Position numbers and translations under genes: made by a program. A stretch of 64,000 nt of DNA from NCBI GenBank assembly GCA_933228895.1, contig OW121846.1, positions 42,116,107 through 42,180,106 on the forward strand, read 5' to 3'. Positions 46,562-56,478 of the stretch are shown piece by piece. Within the stretch, counting starts at the first letter, position 1. Each line of letters opens with the position of its first letter. Below the pieces are notes generated by a model that did not search any database, was not told where the DNA came from, and saw nothing but the letters and a program-made list of their open reading frames with translations. The stretch comes from Platycnemis pennipes. Taxonomy: Eukaryota; Arthropoda; Insecta; Odonata; Platycnemididae.

Positions 46562-46975
46562 GTGCAAATAGTAAACCTTATAGATTGGAAGTGTAACATG
46601 TTTATAGCAACGTGCCCTGCATCGTGCACCTACAAACGACCTCCAAAACCTCAACTTTATCGTCCTGGCATGAGTTCGCGCGCAGTGTGCAGAAGGTCTA
46701 CGCGGAATACAACAGCCATCTCCTGTGAGACGTACCGAAAGATATTCCATGGTTCCTGCCTGAAAGAGCCACTGACCAGAGAGGAGGTTGAAGGGATCGA
46801 GGCAAGTGGAAAATCCTTGAAATGGTTGGGCTGTCATAATGCCCGAAATTCATCCCTGGTGGACAGAAGTAATACTGAAGATAAATCGATTCCAGGCACT
46901 TTTGTTACCATTCAGATCTTAAAAAGGAAATGAAATCCACCGAGAAAAATCTTGGTGACACAATTAATAGGTTAT
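46562..46975 (+). pseudogene. LINE ORF1 N-terminal fragment, unit 1
   Basis: ORF1 start MSSRAVCRRSTRNTTAISCE at 46670, then YRKIFHGSCLKEPLTREEVE: a PHD-like zinc-binding module (CxxC ... C ... HGSC), with the first Cys changed to Arg here. Open frame to 46933, then shifted. Truncated by the next unit. Confidence 0.65.
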
Positions 46976-47156
46976 AAGATAAATTAGAAGATAGTATTAA
47001 GTTGATTGAACAGCAGGGTAAGAAATGAGAAAAAAGCCTAGATACAATTTACAGTCTACAATGTGAAGAAGTTGTACTTACGAAAGCGTCGTCCGTGAGT
47101 GCAGCGGGGAAGGCATTCGTTTAGCCTCCCTCCAACATGGGCCTCAGCTCTCTCCC

Positions 47157-47704
47157 TCAAGGCTTAAATTCTCGAGAAACTCCTCGAGACCCTGCCCCGG
47201 TGTTAGGGGGCGTTCCGGCGTCTGAGGGCAACAAATATCCTCCAGTGCCGGAGATCTCAGTGGCACGTAGCATGCCTACTCGCTGGTGCATCCCTGGAAA
47301 GCCTCCATATCCCGTCCCGGAGTTTGGGGGTGTTCGGGGGTCAAAGGCGGGTCCATGTCTCCCATATGGGACCAACAGAAGGTTAAGGCCGCTCTGACTC
47401 GGGGTGTTTCTTCCTCCGCGGCTGGTAGGTGTGGCCGTATTGCGGCCGAATCTGGGTGACGAGTGGGAAGGGCAAGTCATGGCGGTGTTCCCTCGTCTCT
47501 GGAGTGATTCTCCAGGTCGGAGAGAGTGCTGCCGAAAATCTCCAACAATCTCCTTTCATTCCTACTGCGCTTCCGCCTAGCTCCCTCTGAACGCTCCATT
47601 CTGAAAAGAAATTTAAATTCTCCTTTGTCCTGGCAAGGTTCGAAGGTGCTATGTTGGTGCCTGGGAGGGTAAGGGATCGGGAGGAGGAAATTTAAGGTTC
47701 TCAC
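47157..47704 (-). pseudogene. Antisense ORF of unit 2, frameshifted
   Basis: N-terminal MERSEGARRKRSRNERRLLE (from about 47597) and the proline-rich C-terminal repeats are both present but in two different frames (47477-47704 and 47157-47480). The break lies near 47480. Confidence 0.65.
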
Positions 47705-47878
47705 AAGGTCAGTGCGGTTCTCTCAGGGTCATGCATGGCTGGACACGTTCCGTATAGTTCCCGGGAATATATGCAAATAGTTAACCTTATAGTGCGGAAG
47801 TGTTACATGTTTATAACAAAGTGCTCTACATCGTGCACCAGTAAACGACGTCCAAAACCTCAACTTCATCGTTCTGGC

Positions 47879-48285
47879 ATGAGTTCGTGCGCAGAGTGCA
47901 GATGGTCTACATAGAAAACAACCGCCATCTCCTGTGAGACGTACCGAAATATATTCCATGGTTCCTACTTGCAAGAGCCACTGACCTGATAGGACGTTGA
48001 AGGGATCGAGGCAAGTGGACAATCCTGGAATGGTTGGACCGACACAATGCCAAAAATTGTTCCCTGATTGACAGTCATACTGAAGGTAAATCGATTCCAG
48101 GCATTTTTGTTACCCTTCAGATCATAAAAAGGAAATGAAATCTATCGAGAAAAATCTTGGTGACAAAATTAATAAGTTTTATGATAAACTAGAAGATAGT
48201 GCTAAGTTGATCGAATTGTAGGTTAAGAAATTAGAGAAATGCATAGATCAAATTTACAGCCTACAAAGTAAAAATGTTGTGCTTA
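47879..48285 (+). pseudogene. LINE ORF1 N-terminal fragment, unit 2
   Basis: Starts MSSCAECRWST and then hits a stop (acatag) within the PHD-like module; later codons for the coiled-coil start (EKNLGDKINKFYDKLEDSAK) are readable in another frame. Truncated by unit 3. Confidence 0.6.
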
Positions 48286-48804
48286 CGACAGCGTCATCCG
48301 TGAGTTCAGCGGGGGAGCCTTTCCCTTCTCCTCCCTCGAACATGGGCTGCGGCTGTCTCCCTCACAGCTTAAATTCTCCAGAAACCCCTCGAGACTCTGC
48401 CCCGGTGTTGGGGGGCGACCCGGCGTCTGAGGGCAACACATGTCTTCTAGTGCCGGAGAACTCAGTGGGTCGCTGCAGGCCTCCTTGCTGATGAAGCCCT
48501 GGAAAGCCTCCATATCCCGTCCCGGAGTTGGGGGAAGTTCAGGGGTCAAAGGCGGGTCAATGTCTCCCAGATGGTGCCAACAGGAGGGTCCGGCCGCTCC
48601 TACCCGGGGTGTTTCCTCCTCCGCGGCTTGTGGGTGTGGCTGTATTGCGGTCGAATCGGGGTGACGAGCGGGAAGGATAAGTAATGGCGTCGTACCCTCG
48701 TCTCCGGAGATATCCTCCAGGTCGGAGAGAGTGCTGCCAAAAATCTCCAACAATCTCCTTTCATTCCTCCTGCACTTCCGCCTAGCTCCCTCTGAACGCT
48801 CCAT
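48283..48804 (-). CDS. Antisense 173-aa proline-rich ORF, unit 3 (intact)
   Basis: Start MERSEGARRKCRRNERRLLE, a basic head; then an acidic SDLEDISGDEG; then two similar modules, DPPLTPELPPTPGRDMEAFQ and CPQTPGRPPTPGQSLEGF, each reading P-x-TPx-RPPTPG-xxx-E-x-F; the C-terminus is REEKGKAPPLNSRMTLS. No known domain is recognised. Likely disordered. Just before the ATG the minus strand has a splice-acceptor-like tttattttcag, so it may be an exon. The same 173-codon length is kept in units 5 and 6 despite substitutions. It runs head to head with ORF1. Function unknown; the comparison with antisense ORF0 of primate L1 is only positional. Confidence 0.55.
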   Translation of the reverse strand: MERSEGARRKCRRNERRLLEIFGSTLSDLEDISGDEGTTPLLILPARHPDSTAIQPHPQAAEEETPRVGAAGPSCWHHLGDIDPPLTPELPPTPGRDMEAFQGFISKEACSDPLSSPALEDMCCPQTPGRPPTPGQSLEGFLENLSCEGDSRSPCSREEKGKAPPLNSRMTLS

Positions 48805-49082
48805 TCTGAAAATAAATTTATATTCTCCTTTGCCCTGGCAAGGTTCGATGGTGTTATATTGGAGCCTGGGAGGGTAAGGAATCGGAGGAGGAATTTTAAG
48901 GTACTCTCAAGATCAGTGTGGTTCTCTGAATGTCATGCATTACTGGATATGATCCGTATACTTCCCGGGCATATGTGCAAATAGTTAACCTTATAGTGCG
49001 GAAGTGTTACTTGTTTATAACAATGTTTCCTACATCGTGCACCAGTAAACGACGTCCAAAACCTCAACTTCATCGTTCTAGC
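48805..49082. promoter_or_regulatory. Divergent spacer between antisense ORF and ORF1 (unit 3; repeated in all units)
   Basis: About 280 bases separate the two divergent ATGs in every unit (also 50012-50290, 51216-51494, 52423-52702). A conserved block reads gggcatatgtgcaaatagtt, aaccttatagtgcggaagtg, ttacttgtttataac. An acceptor-like pyrimidine-tract-plus-cag sits directly before the antisense ATG. Position suggests a bidirectional LINE promoter; no direct evidence of transcription. Confidence 0.4.
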
Positions 49083-49495
49083 ATGAGTTCGTGCGCAGAG
49101 TGCAGAAGGTCTACATGGAATACAACAGCCATCTCCTGGGAGACGTACAGAAAGATCTTCCATTGTTCCTGTCTGCAAGAACCACTGACCTGAGAGGAGG
49201 TTGAAGGGATCGAGGAAAGTGGACAATCGGTGAATGGTTGGACTAACAGAATGCCCAAAAGTCTTCCCTGATGGACAGAAGGAATATTGAATGTAAATAC
49301 CTTCAAGAGGTGTTTGTTATGCTCCAAGATCTTAAAAAAGATGTGAAATCCACCGAAAAAATCTTGGTGACACAATAAGTAAGTTATAAGATAAACGAGA
49401 ATATAGTGTTAAGTTGAGCAAATGGCAGGGTAAGAACTTAGAGAAATGCCTAGATTAAATTTACAGCCTACAAAGAGAAGAAGTTTTACTAACGA
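49083..49495 (+). pseudogene. LINE ORF1 N-terminal fragment, unit 3
   Basis: MSSCAECRRSTWNTTAISWE with YRKIFHCSCLQEPLT, then stop; the PHD-like module has C-to-W and G-to-C changes. Coiled-coil codons follow out of frame. Truncated by unit 4. Confidence 0.62.
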
Positions 49496-49555
49496 AAGCG
49501 TCGTCCGTGAGTGCAGACAGGAAGGCATTCGTTTCTCCTCCCTCCAACATGGACA

Positions 49556-50011
49556 TCAGCTCTCTCCCTCAAGGCTTAAATTCTCGAAAAACTCCTCGAG
49601 ACCCTGCCCCGGTGTTAGGGGGCGTTCAGGCGTCTGAGGGCAACAAATATCTTCCAGTGCCGGAGAACTCAGTGGCACGCAGCATGCCTCCACGCTGGTG
49701 CATCCCTGGTAAATCTCCATATCTCGTCCCGGAGTTTGGGGGAGTTCGGGGGTCAAAGGCGGGTCCATATCACCCATATGGGGCCAACAGAAGGTTAAGG
49801 CCGCTCCTAATCGGGGTGTTTCTTCGTCCGCGGCTGGTAGGTGTGGCCGTATTGCGGCCGAATCTGGGTGACGAGTGGGAAGGGCAAGTAATGGCGGTGT
49901 TCCCTCGTCTCCGGAGTGATCCTCCAGGTCGGAGAGAGTGCTGCCGAAAATCTCCAACAATCTCCTTTCATTCCTACTGCGCTTCCGCCTAGCTCCCTCT
50001 GAACGCTCCAT
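49556..50011 (-). pseudogene. Antisense ORF of unit 4, early stop (151 aa)
   Basis: Same start and proline-rich modules as unit 3 (DPPLTPELPQTPGRDMEIYQ, CPQTPERPLTPGQGLEEFF) but it stops after ...LSLEGES, about 22 codons early. Confidence 0.6.
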
Positions 50012-50290
50012 TCTGAAAAGAAATTTACATTCTCCTTTGTCCTGGCAAGGATGAAGGTGTTATAATTGGAGCCTGGGAGGGTAAGGGATAGGGAGGAGGA
50101 ATTTTAAGGTTCTCTCAAAGTCAGTGCGGTTTCTTCAGGGTCATGCATTGCTGGATATGTTCTGGATACATCCTGGGAATATGTGCAAATAGTTAACCTT
50201 ATAGTGCGGAAGTGTTTCATGTTTATAACAAAGTGCTCTACATTGTGCACCAATAAACGACGTCCAAAACCTCAACTTCATCGTTCTGGC

Positions 50291-50703
50291 ATGAGTTCGT
50301 GCGCAGAGTGCAGAAGGTCTACGTGGAATACAACCACCATCTCCTGTGGGACTTACCGAAAGATATTCCATGGTTCCTGCCTGAAAGACACACTGACCAG
50401 AGAGGAGGTTGAAGGGATCGAGGTAAGGGGACAATCGTTGAATGGTTGGACCGCCACAATGCCTAAAACTCATCACTGATTAACAGTGATACTGAAGGTA
50501 AATCGCTTCAAGACATTTTTGTTACCCTTCAGATGTTAAAAACGAAATGAAATCTACGGAGAAAAATCTTGTGACAAAATAAATAAGTTTTATGATAAAC
50601 TAGAAGTTAGTGTTAAATTAATCAAATTGTAGGTTAAGTAATTAGAGAAATGTCTAGATCTAATTTACAGCCGACAAAGTAAAAAGTCTGTGCTTACGAC
50701 AGC
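50291..50703 (+). pseudogene. LINE ORF1 N-terminal fragment, unit 4
   Basis: MSSCAECRRSTWNTTTISCG, YRKIFHGSCLKDTLTREEVE: the best-preserved PHD-like module of the array, open from 50183 to 50479 in a frame that also covers 36 codons before this ATG. Then frameshifted and truncated by unit 5. Confidence 0.68.
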
Positions 50704-51215
50704 GTCATCCGTGAGTGCAGCGGGGGAGCCTTTCCTTTCTCCTCCCTCGAACATGGGCCACGGATGTCTCCCTCACAGCTTAAATTTTCGAGAAACCCCT
50801 CAAGACTCTGCCCCGGTGTTGGGGGGCGATCCGGCGTCTGAGGGGAACACATGTCTTCTAGTCGCGGAGAACTCAATGGGTCGCTGCAGGTCTCCTCGCT
50901 GATACATCCCTGGAAAGCCTCTATTTCCCGTCCCGGAGTTTGGGGGTGTTCGGGGGTCAAAGGCGGGTCTATGTCTCCCAGATGGTGCCAACAGGAGGGT
51001 CCGGCCGCTCCTATCCTGGGTGTTTTTTCCTCCGCGGCTGGTAGGTGTGGCCGTATTGCGGCCGAATCTGGGTGACGAGGGGGAAGGGCAAGTAATGGCG
51101 GTGTACCCTCGTCTTCGGAGTGATCCTCCAGGTCGGAGAGAGTGCTGCCGAAAATCTCCAACAATCTCCTTCCATTCCTTTTGCCCTTCCGCCTAGCTCC
51201 CCCTGAACGCTCCAT
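50694..51215 (-). CDS. Antisense 173-aa proline-rich ORF, unit 5 (intact)
   Basis: Same architecture and length as the unit 3 protein: basic head MERSGGARRKGKRNGRRLLE, acidic SDLEDHSEDEG, modules DPPLTPEHPQTPGREIEAFQ and SPQTPDRPPTPGQSLEGF, tail PPLHSRMTLS. About 25 residues differ from unit 3, none disrupting the frame. Role unknown. Confidence 0.55.
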   Translation of the reverse strand: MERSGGARRKGKRNGRRLLEIFGSTLSDLEDHSEDEGTPPLLALPPRHPDSAAIRPHLPAAEEKTPRIGAAGPSCWHHLGDIDPPLTPEHPQTPGREIEAFQGCISEETCSDPLSSPRLEDMCSPQTPDRPPTPGQSLEGFLENLSCEGDIRGPCSREEKGKAPPLHSRMTLS

Positions 51216-51494
51216 TCTGAAAATAAATTTATATTCTCAATCGTCCTGGCAACGTTCGGAGATGGTATCGTGGAGCGTGGGAGGGTAAGAGAAAAGGAGG
51301 AGGAATTGTGCGGTTATCATAAGGTCAGTGCAGTTCTCTAAAGGTAATGCATTTCTGGGTATGTTCTGTATACTTCACGGGCATATGTGCAAATAGTTAA
51401 CCTTATTGTGCGAAAGTGTTACATGTTTATAACAAAGTGCTCTACATCGTGCACCAGTGAACGACGTCCAAAACCTCAACTTCAACGTTCTGGC

Positions 51495-51905
51495 ATGAGT
51501 TCGAGCGCAGAGTGCAGGAGGTCTACGTGGAATAGAACCGCCATCTCCTGTGAGACGTACTGAAAGATATTCCATGGTGTCTGCCAGCAAGAGCTACTGA
51601 CCAGAGAAGAGGTTGAAAGGATCGAGGCAAGTGGACAATCCTGGAATAGTTGGACTGACACAATGCCCAAAATTCATCCCTGGTGGACAGAAGTAATAAT
51701 GAAGGTAAATCGCTTCCAGACATTTTTTTTACCCTTCAGATCTTAAAAAGAAATGAAATCCACCGAGAAAAATCTTGGTGACACAATAAATAAGTTTTAT
51801 GATAAACTAGAAGATAGTGCTAAGTTGATCGAATTGTAGGTTAAGAAATTAGAGAAATGCATAGATCAAATTTACAGCCTACAAAGTAAAAATGTTGTGC
51901 TTACG
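51495..51905 (+). pseudogene. LINE ORF1 N-terminal fragment, unit 5
   Basis: MSSSAECRRSTWNRTAIS... with KIFHGVCQQEL: the first Cys is replaced by Ser and a stop follows in the conserved region. Coiled-coil part in another frame. Truncated by unit 6. Confidence 0.6.
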
Positions 51906-52422
51906 ACAGCGTCATCCGTGACTTCAGCGGGGGAGCCTTTCCCTTCTCCTCCCTCGAACATGGGCCGCGGCTGTCTCCCTCACAGCTTAAATTCTCCAGA
52001 AACCCCTCGAGACTCTGCCCCGGTGTTGGGGGGCGACCCGGCGTCTGAGGGCAACACATATCCTGTAGTGCCGGAGAACTCAGTGGGTCGCGGCAGGCCT
52101 CCTTGCTGATGAAGCCCTGGAAAGCCTCCATATCCCGTCCCGGAGTTGGGGGACGTTCAGGGGTCAAAGGCGGGTCAATGTCTCCCTTATGGTGCCAACA
52201 GGAGGGTCCGGACGCTCCTACCCGGGGCGTTTCCTCCTCCGCGGCTTGTGGGTGTGGCAGTATTGCGTCCGAATCGGGGTGACGAGTGGGAAGGGCAAGT
52301 AATGGCGGTGTTCCCTCGTCTCCGGAGATTTCCTCCAGGTCGGAGATAGTGCTGCCGAAAATCTCCAACAATCTTCTTTCATTCCTCGTGCGCTTCCGCC
52401 TAGCTTCCTCCGAACTCTCCAT
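51901..52422 (-). CDS. Antisense 173-aa proline-rich ORF, unit 6 (intact)
   Basis: MESSEEARRKRTRNERRLLE head, SDLEEISGDEG, modules DPPLTPERPPTPGRDMEAFQ and CPQTPGRPPTPGQSLEGF, tail PPLKSRMTLS. Identical length to units 3 and 5. This unit is the one linked to the full LINE, so this copy is the best candidate for the element's own antisense ORF. Unknown family. Confidence 0.55.
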   Translation of the reverse strand: MESSEEARRKRTRNERRLLEIFGSTISDLEEISGDEGTPPLLALPTRHPDSDAILPHPQAAEEETPRVGASGPSCWHHKGDIDPPLTPERPPTPGRDMEAFQGFISKEACRDPLSSPALQDMCCPQTPGRPPTPGQSLEGFLENLSCEGDSRGPCSREEKGKAPPLKSRMTLS

Positions 52423-52702
52423 GCTGAGAACAAATTTACATTATTTTTTGTCCTAGCAAGGTTCGGATGGGGTATCGTGGAACCTGGGAGGGTAAGGGAT
52501 CGGAAGGAGGATTATTGAGGTCTTTTCAAGGTCAGTTGCGGTTCTCTCAATGTCATGCATTGCTGGATATGCTCTGTATAGTTCCCGGGCATATATGCAA
52601 ATAGTTAACCTTATAGTGCGGAAGTGTTACTTGTTTATAACAAAGTGTCCTACATCGTGCACCAGTGAACGACGTCCAAAACCGCAACTCCATCGTTCTG
52701 GC

Positions 52703-53600
52703 ATGAGTTCGTGAGCAGAGTGCAGAAGATCTGCGTGGAATACAACAGCCATCTCATGTGAGACGTACCGAAAGATATTCCATGGTTCCCACCTGCAAGA
52801 GCCACTGACCTGAGAGGAGGTTGAAGGGATCGTGGCAAGTGGACAATCCTTGAATGGTTGGACTGTCGCAATGCCCAAAAGTCATCCCTGATGGACAGAA
52901 GGAATGTTGAAGGTAAATCCTTTCAAGAGATGTTTGTTATGCTCCATGATCTTAAAAACGATGTGAAATCCACCGATAAAAATCATGGTGACACAATAAG
53001 TAAGTTATAAGATAAACGAGAACTAGTGTTAAGTTGAGCGAATGGCAGGGTAAGAACTTAGAGAAATGCCTAGATGAAATTTACAGCATACAAAGTGAAA
53101 ACGTTGTGCTTAGGAAGCAACTATCTAATGCCGTGGACCGTTCTGATGAACTTGAACAACTCTTGCTAAGTAATAACGTGGAAATTCATTATATTCCACC
53201 TAGTAGTGATGAACATTTGGTGGTTGTATTTAATAATATGTGTTGCTTTAGACGTTGAATCGATTACTGCTACCGGTCATAACCGAACCCCAAAGGGGAA
53301 CCAGGTTGAATCCATGTTCGTTTTCTAAATCAGCACGTAAGAGATAACCTGTTGGCCATGCGCAGAGTCAAAAGAAACTTTTCTACTCGACACCTGACAT
53401 TTGACACTGTATCTTATAGGGATACGCCTGTTTACATCAATGAGGCCCTTTGTCCTGGAAGGCGTAATGGTGCTATACAAGCGCAGAAAGATAAGCATTA
53501 TAAGTATCTGTGGATACTTGGTGGCAAAATATTTTTGAGAAAAGTGGAAAAAGAACCTTCAATTATTGTCACATGTATGGATGATGTAAACAACCTTTGA
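52703..53600 (+). pseudogene. LINE ORF1 (PHD-like, coiled coil, FP-like C-terminus), broken
   Basis: Unit 6 continues into a complete ORF1. Parts in order: PHD-like start MSS*AECRRS (stop at codon 4); a helical coiled-coil part (KCLDEIYSIQSENVVLRKQL, DRSDELEQLLL); then a C-terminal domain resembling the baculovirus FP-like domain of LINE ORF1 proteins: VEIHYIPPSSDEHLVVVF, RRVKRNFSTRHLTFDTVSYR, PVYINEALCPGRRN, KYLWILGGKIFLRK. The role in the family is nucleic-acid binding and chaperoning in the retrotransposition particle. Stops and at least two frameshifts make it non-functional. Confidence 0.78.
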
Positions 53601-53629
53601 TCCCCGCATTTGTAATGCGCCGTGACCAG

Positions 53630-56478
53630 TAGTGACACATTGTTGACTACTATAGATAATGCCATTGTGATTCAACAGAATATACGGAGTATGAGTTCTA
53701 ATTTTGATGTCTTTATGGTACATGTAAATAATTTAAGCCAACAGTAATGGTTCTCACTGAGATATGGATAAAAGATTACGAAAATTCTCTCTACAAAATA
53801 GCTGGTTATAACTGCTTTGCGCTATGTAAAGATGAAGAACGATCCAAAGGTGTAATGGTGTATATTTTGGATAATATAAGTTGTACCACCAAACCAGTGC
53901 CTATATAAACACATCAAATTAATTTCTTATCTTAAACATAGACTTAATATCATTCGATTTATTATGAGTATATAGGCATCAAAATATCTCTGAATAATTT
54001 TTCTTTTGTGAAATGGAAGAAATTTTTAAAAATTGCAAAGGTAATCTAATAATTGTTGGAGATATAAACATAAATATAACTATCACAACTAGTGTCACAG
54101 ATGACTACAATAATTTATTGTCCTCGTATGGATTGCTTTCTCTAATTAACTGTCCAACGAGTATAGTAAGATCCTCAGCTACCTGTTTGGATCATGTACA
54201 CTTCGGAATCGCCAATATGTACAGGTATTATATAACTGCTGATGTTATTCACTTCGATACAAGTGATCATTCAATGACCAAATTGTCTATCTCAGCGAAT
54301 TTTGACCATGTTCCAAACCGAGCAAATATTAACCCCCATAAAACTAGGATAAACTTTGAAAATTTTAAAACTCTTGCTGACAACTCGGATTGGAATTGTA
54401 TAATAAATGAGACAAATGCCACTAGAGCATTCAATACCATTATAGACAAATTAAAGCAATGCCTTCAGTCGTCGACATAATTTTCACGGAGGACAAAAAG
54501 CCCTTAAAGTTATAGCCGTGGAGGACAAACACCTTGCTCAAAATGATTGAAAGGAAAAACTACTTGTTTGAAAAAAGTAGACGACATTCCAGTAACGTAA
54601 ACCTGAAAATAACTGCTTAAATTATCGGAACCACCTGAAAAATAAACCTAGAGAAGCTTCCAATACCTATTGCATGAATTGCTTTTTCATGTCCCACAGA
54701 AAACCCAATTTACAATGGAAAACCTTCATAGAAATGACAGGGTAGGTGAAATCAGGTGTAACTCTTCGATCTCTACAAGTAAACGGTAAAGTCGTTAATG
54801 ACGATCTGGAAATGGCAAGTGAGTTCAATACCTACTTTACTAGCGTTTCGGAATGTGCTAAATCCAAACATGACGCAAATGCAAATTTGTTACTAATCCA
54901 TGTGATAGGAGTATTTCCAAATCATTCTTCCTCGATCCTATACTTCCAGACGAAATAGTTAAAATGGTAAAATCCCTCAGAAATGGTATCTCTGCAGGAA
55001 TTGATGGCATAAATAGACATTTTTTAAAACTAGTTATTGAAACAATACCGCCAGTACTGGCATATGCTTGTAATTTGAGTGTTACTACTGGCGAATTTCC
55101 CAATGTACTGAAAAAAGCTGTAGTTATTCCAGTCTTTAAAAAGGGTGATCGAAATGAAATCGAAAACTAACGCTCTATCTCATTACAGCCCACTATATCA
55201 AAAATGTTTGAATCATTAGTCAAAATGAGGCTTATTAGGATACTTGAAAAAGAAAACTTCTGTGGTAAGAACCAATATGGATTCAGATGTGGAAGGCGTG
55301 CGGAAGATGCCTTTATGAATTTTATGACTAAAATATACAATAAAATCAATTAAAATAATCGCAGCGTGCGGAAGATGCCTTTATGAATTTTATGACTAAA
55401 ATATACAATAAAATCAATTAAAATAATCGCACTTGGGGACTATTCATCGACATAAGAAAATCTTTTGATACTCTGGACCATGCAACACTACTGTCAAAGC
55501 GAAGCGATGCCGGAGTTATAGGGGGCTCGTTAGCTTGGTTCGAAAGTTACTTAACAGAAAGGCATCAGTGTGTACGGGTAGGTATAGCCTCCAGCAATTT
55601 TAAATTGGTGGAGACTGGGGTACCTCAAGGCTCAGTGCTTGGGTATATTCTATTCATTATTTATATAAATGATTTGTGTAATTATGAATTTCAGGGATTA
55701 GTTACCGCTTTCGCCGATGATGTGGCCTTGTGCTACAGTGGAAGTAACTTTAACAGTGACGCAAAAAATGTTCAAAAGACTTAAATATTCTACGTAGATG
55801 GTTTGATTACAACGGCCTTGAGCTAAGTGATAAAACCAAATTTATGGAATTTGATCCAAGCAATTGTTATAAATTTATATCTAACTTAACGTATCACGAT
55901 GTAGACTGAAACAGGGTTGCGCGTGTAAAAATATCCACCAAGTAGATAGCAGAAAATATTTGGGCATCACCGTTGATACATTTAATAAAATGGAAAAACC
56001 ATATAAATGAACTAGCAAAAACTCTCCTTTACTATGCTTCTAAATTGTACTTCATTCGAAACAGATGATGTCCTTTACCAATCCAAAAAACTCTATACGA
56101 AGCCCTTGTAGGTTCGAGATTAGGGTATGGACTGATTTGTTGTGGAGGAGCTTACAATAATTCCCAGCAGCCGGTCATATCAATGCAGAAAAAGATTGTA
56201 ACAAATAGTAAAAAGTGTGAAAATACATATCCAAAAATTTTTCAATTACAGTTTCTACCCATAAAACACATGTTTATTTTTAAAATGTTGACAATTTACT
56301 TAAAGAGTGGCAATTTGCCCGCGATAACCGGAAGTGACCATGTATACGAACTAAGAAGAAAACGATTTATACGACCTCCGAAACCAAATCTCACTCTGTA
56401 TAAGAGATCCTTTGTATATATAGGCCCTAAAATATTCAATTTTGTACCGGAACATAGCAAAAAACAGTTAATATAAAC
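53630..56478 (+). pseudogene. LINE ORF2: APE endonuclease and reverse transcriptase, broken (CR1/Jockey group)
   Basis: N-terminal endonuclease: AIVIQQNIRSMSSNFDVF, LTEIWIKDYENSLY-like, LIIVGDININI, SATCLDHVHF, TSDHSM (the catalytic SDH). RT domain: VKSLRNGISAGIDGINRHFL, KAVVIPVFKKGDRNEIEN, QYGFRCGRRAEDAF, then in shifted frames VPQGSVLG- and FADDVAL-coding text, and C-terminal KFMEFDPSN, LVGSRLGYGLICCGG, LPIKHMFIFKML, FNFVPEHSKK. Function: nicks DNA and reverse-transcribes its own RNA. Multiple frameshifts, stops and a 68-bp tandem duplication inactivate it. The endonuclease part (54013-54480) is the longest open piece. Confidence 0.85.
55296..55431. repeat. 68-bp exact tandem duplication inside the RT region
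   Basis: gcgtgcggaagatgcctttatg ... aataatcgca-type text at 55296-55363 is repeated at 55364-55431 without visible differences. It interrupts the RT reading frame. A recent slip or repair event, or an assembly artefact. Confidence 0.9.

Larger units (their letters stand above)
46029..53119 (+). repeat. Six-unit ~1.2-kb tandem array forming the 5' part of a LINE
   Basis: The word gtcgtccgtgag / gtcatccgtgag begins units at 46029, 47088, 48293, 49500, 50704 and 51911, with the equivalent break at about 53120; spacing is 1059 (unit 1, internally deleted), 1205, 1207, 1204, 1207 and 1209. Each unit reads: GC-rich antisense ORF (minus), ~280-bp spacer, then the first ~140 codons of LINE ORF1 (plus) up to ...YSLQSENVVL-like codons, where the next unit starts. 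Only in unit 6 does ORF1 continue (RKQLSNAVDRSDELEQ). Units differ by scattered substitutions, so the array is not an assembly echo of one unit. Confidence 0.92.

Noticed and set aside
48279..48491. Plus-strand frames in each array unit (for example MLTTASSVSSAGEPF...)
   Set aside because: They are read-through of truncated ORF1 into the antisense ORF's complement. Lengths vary among units while the minus-strand frame is constant.
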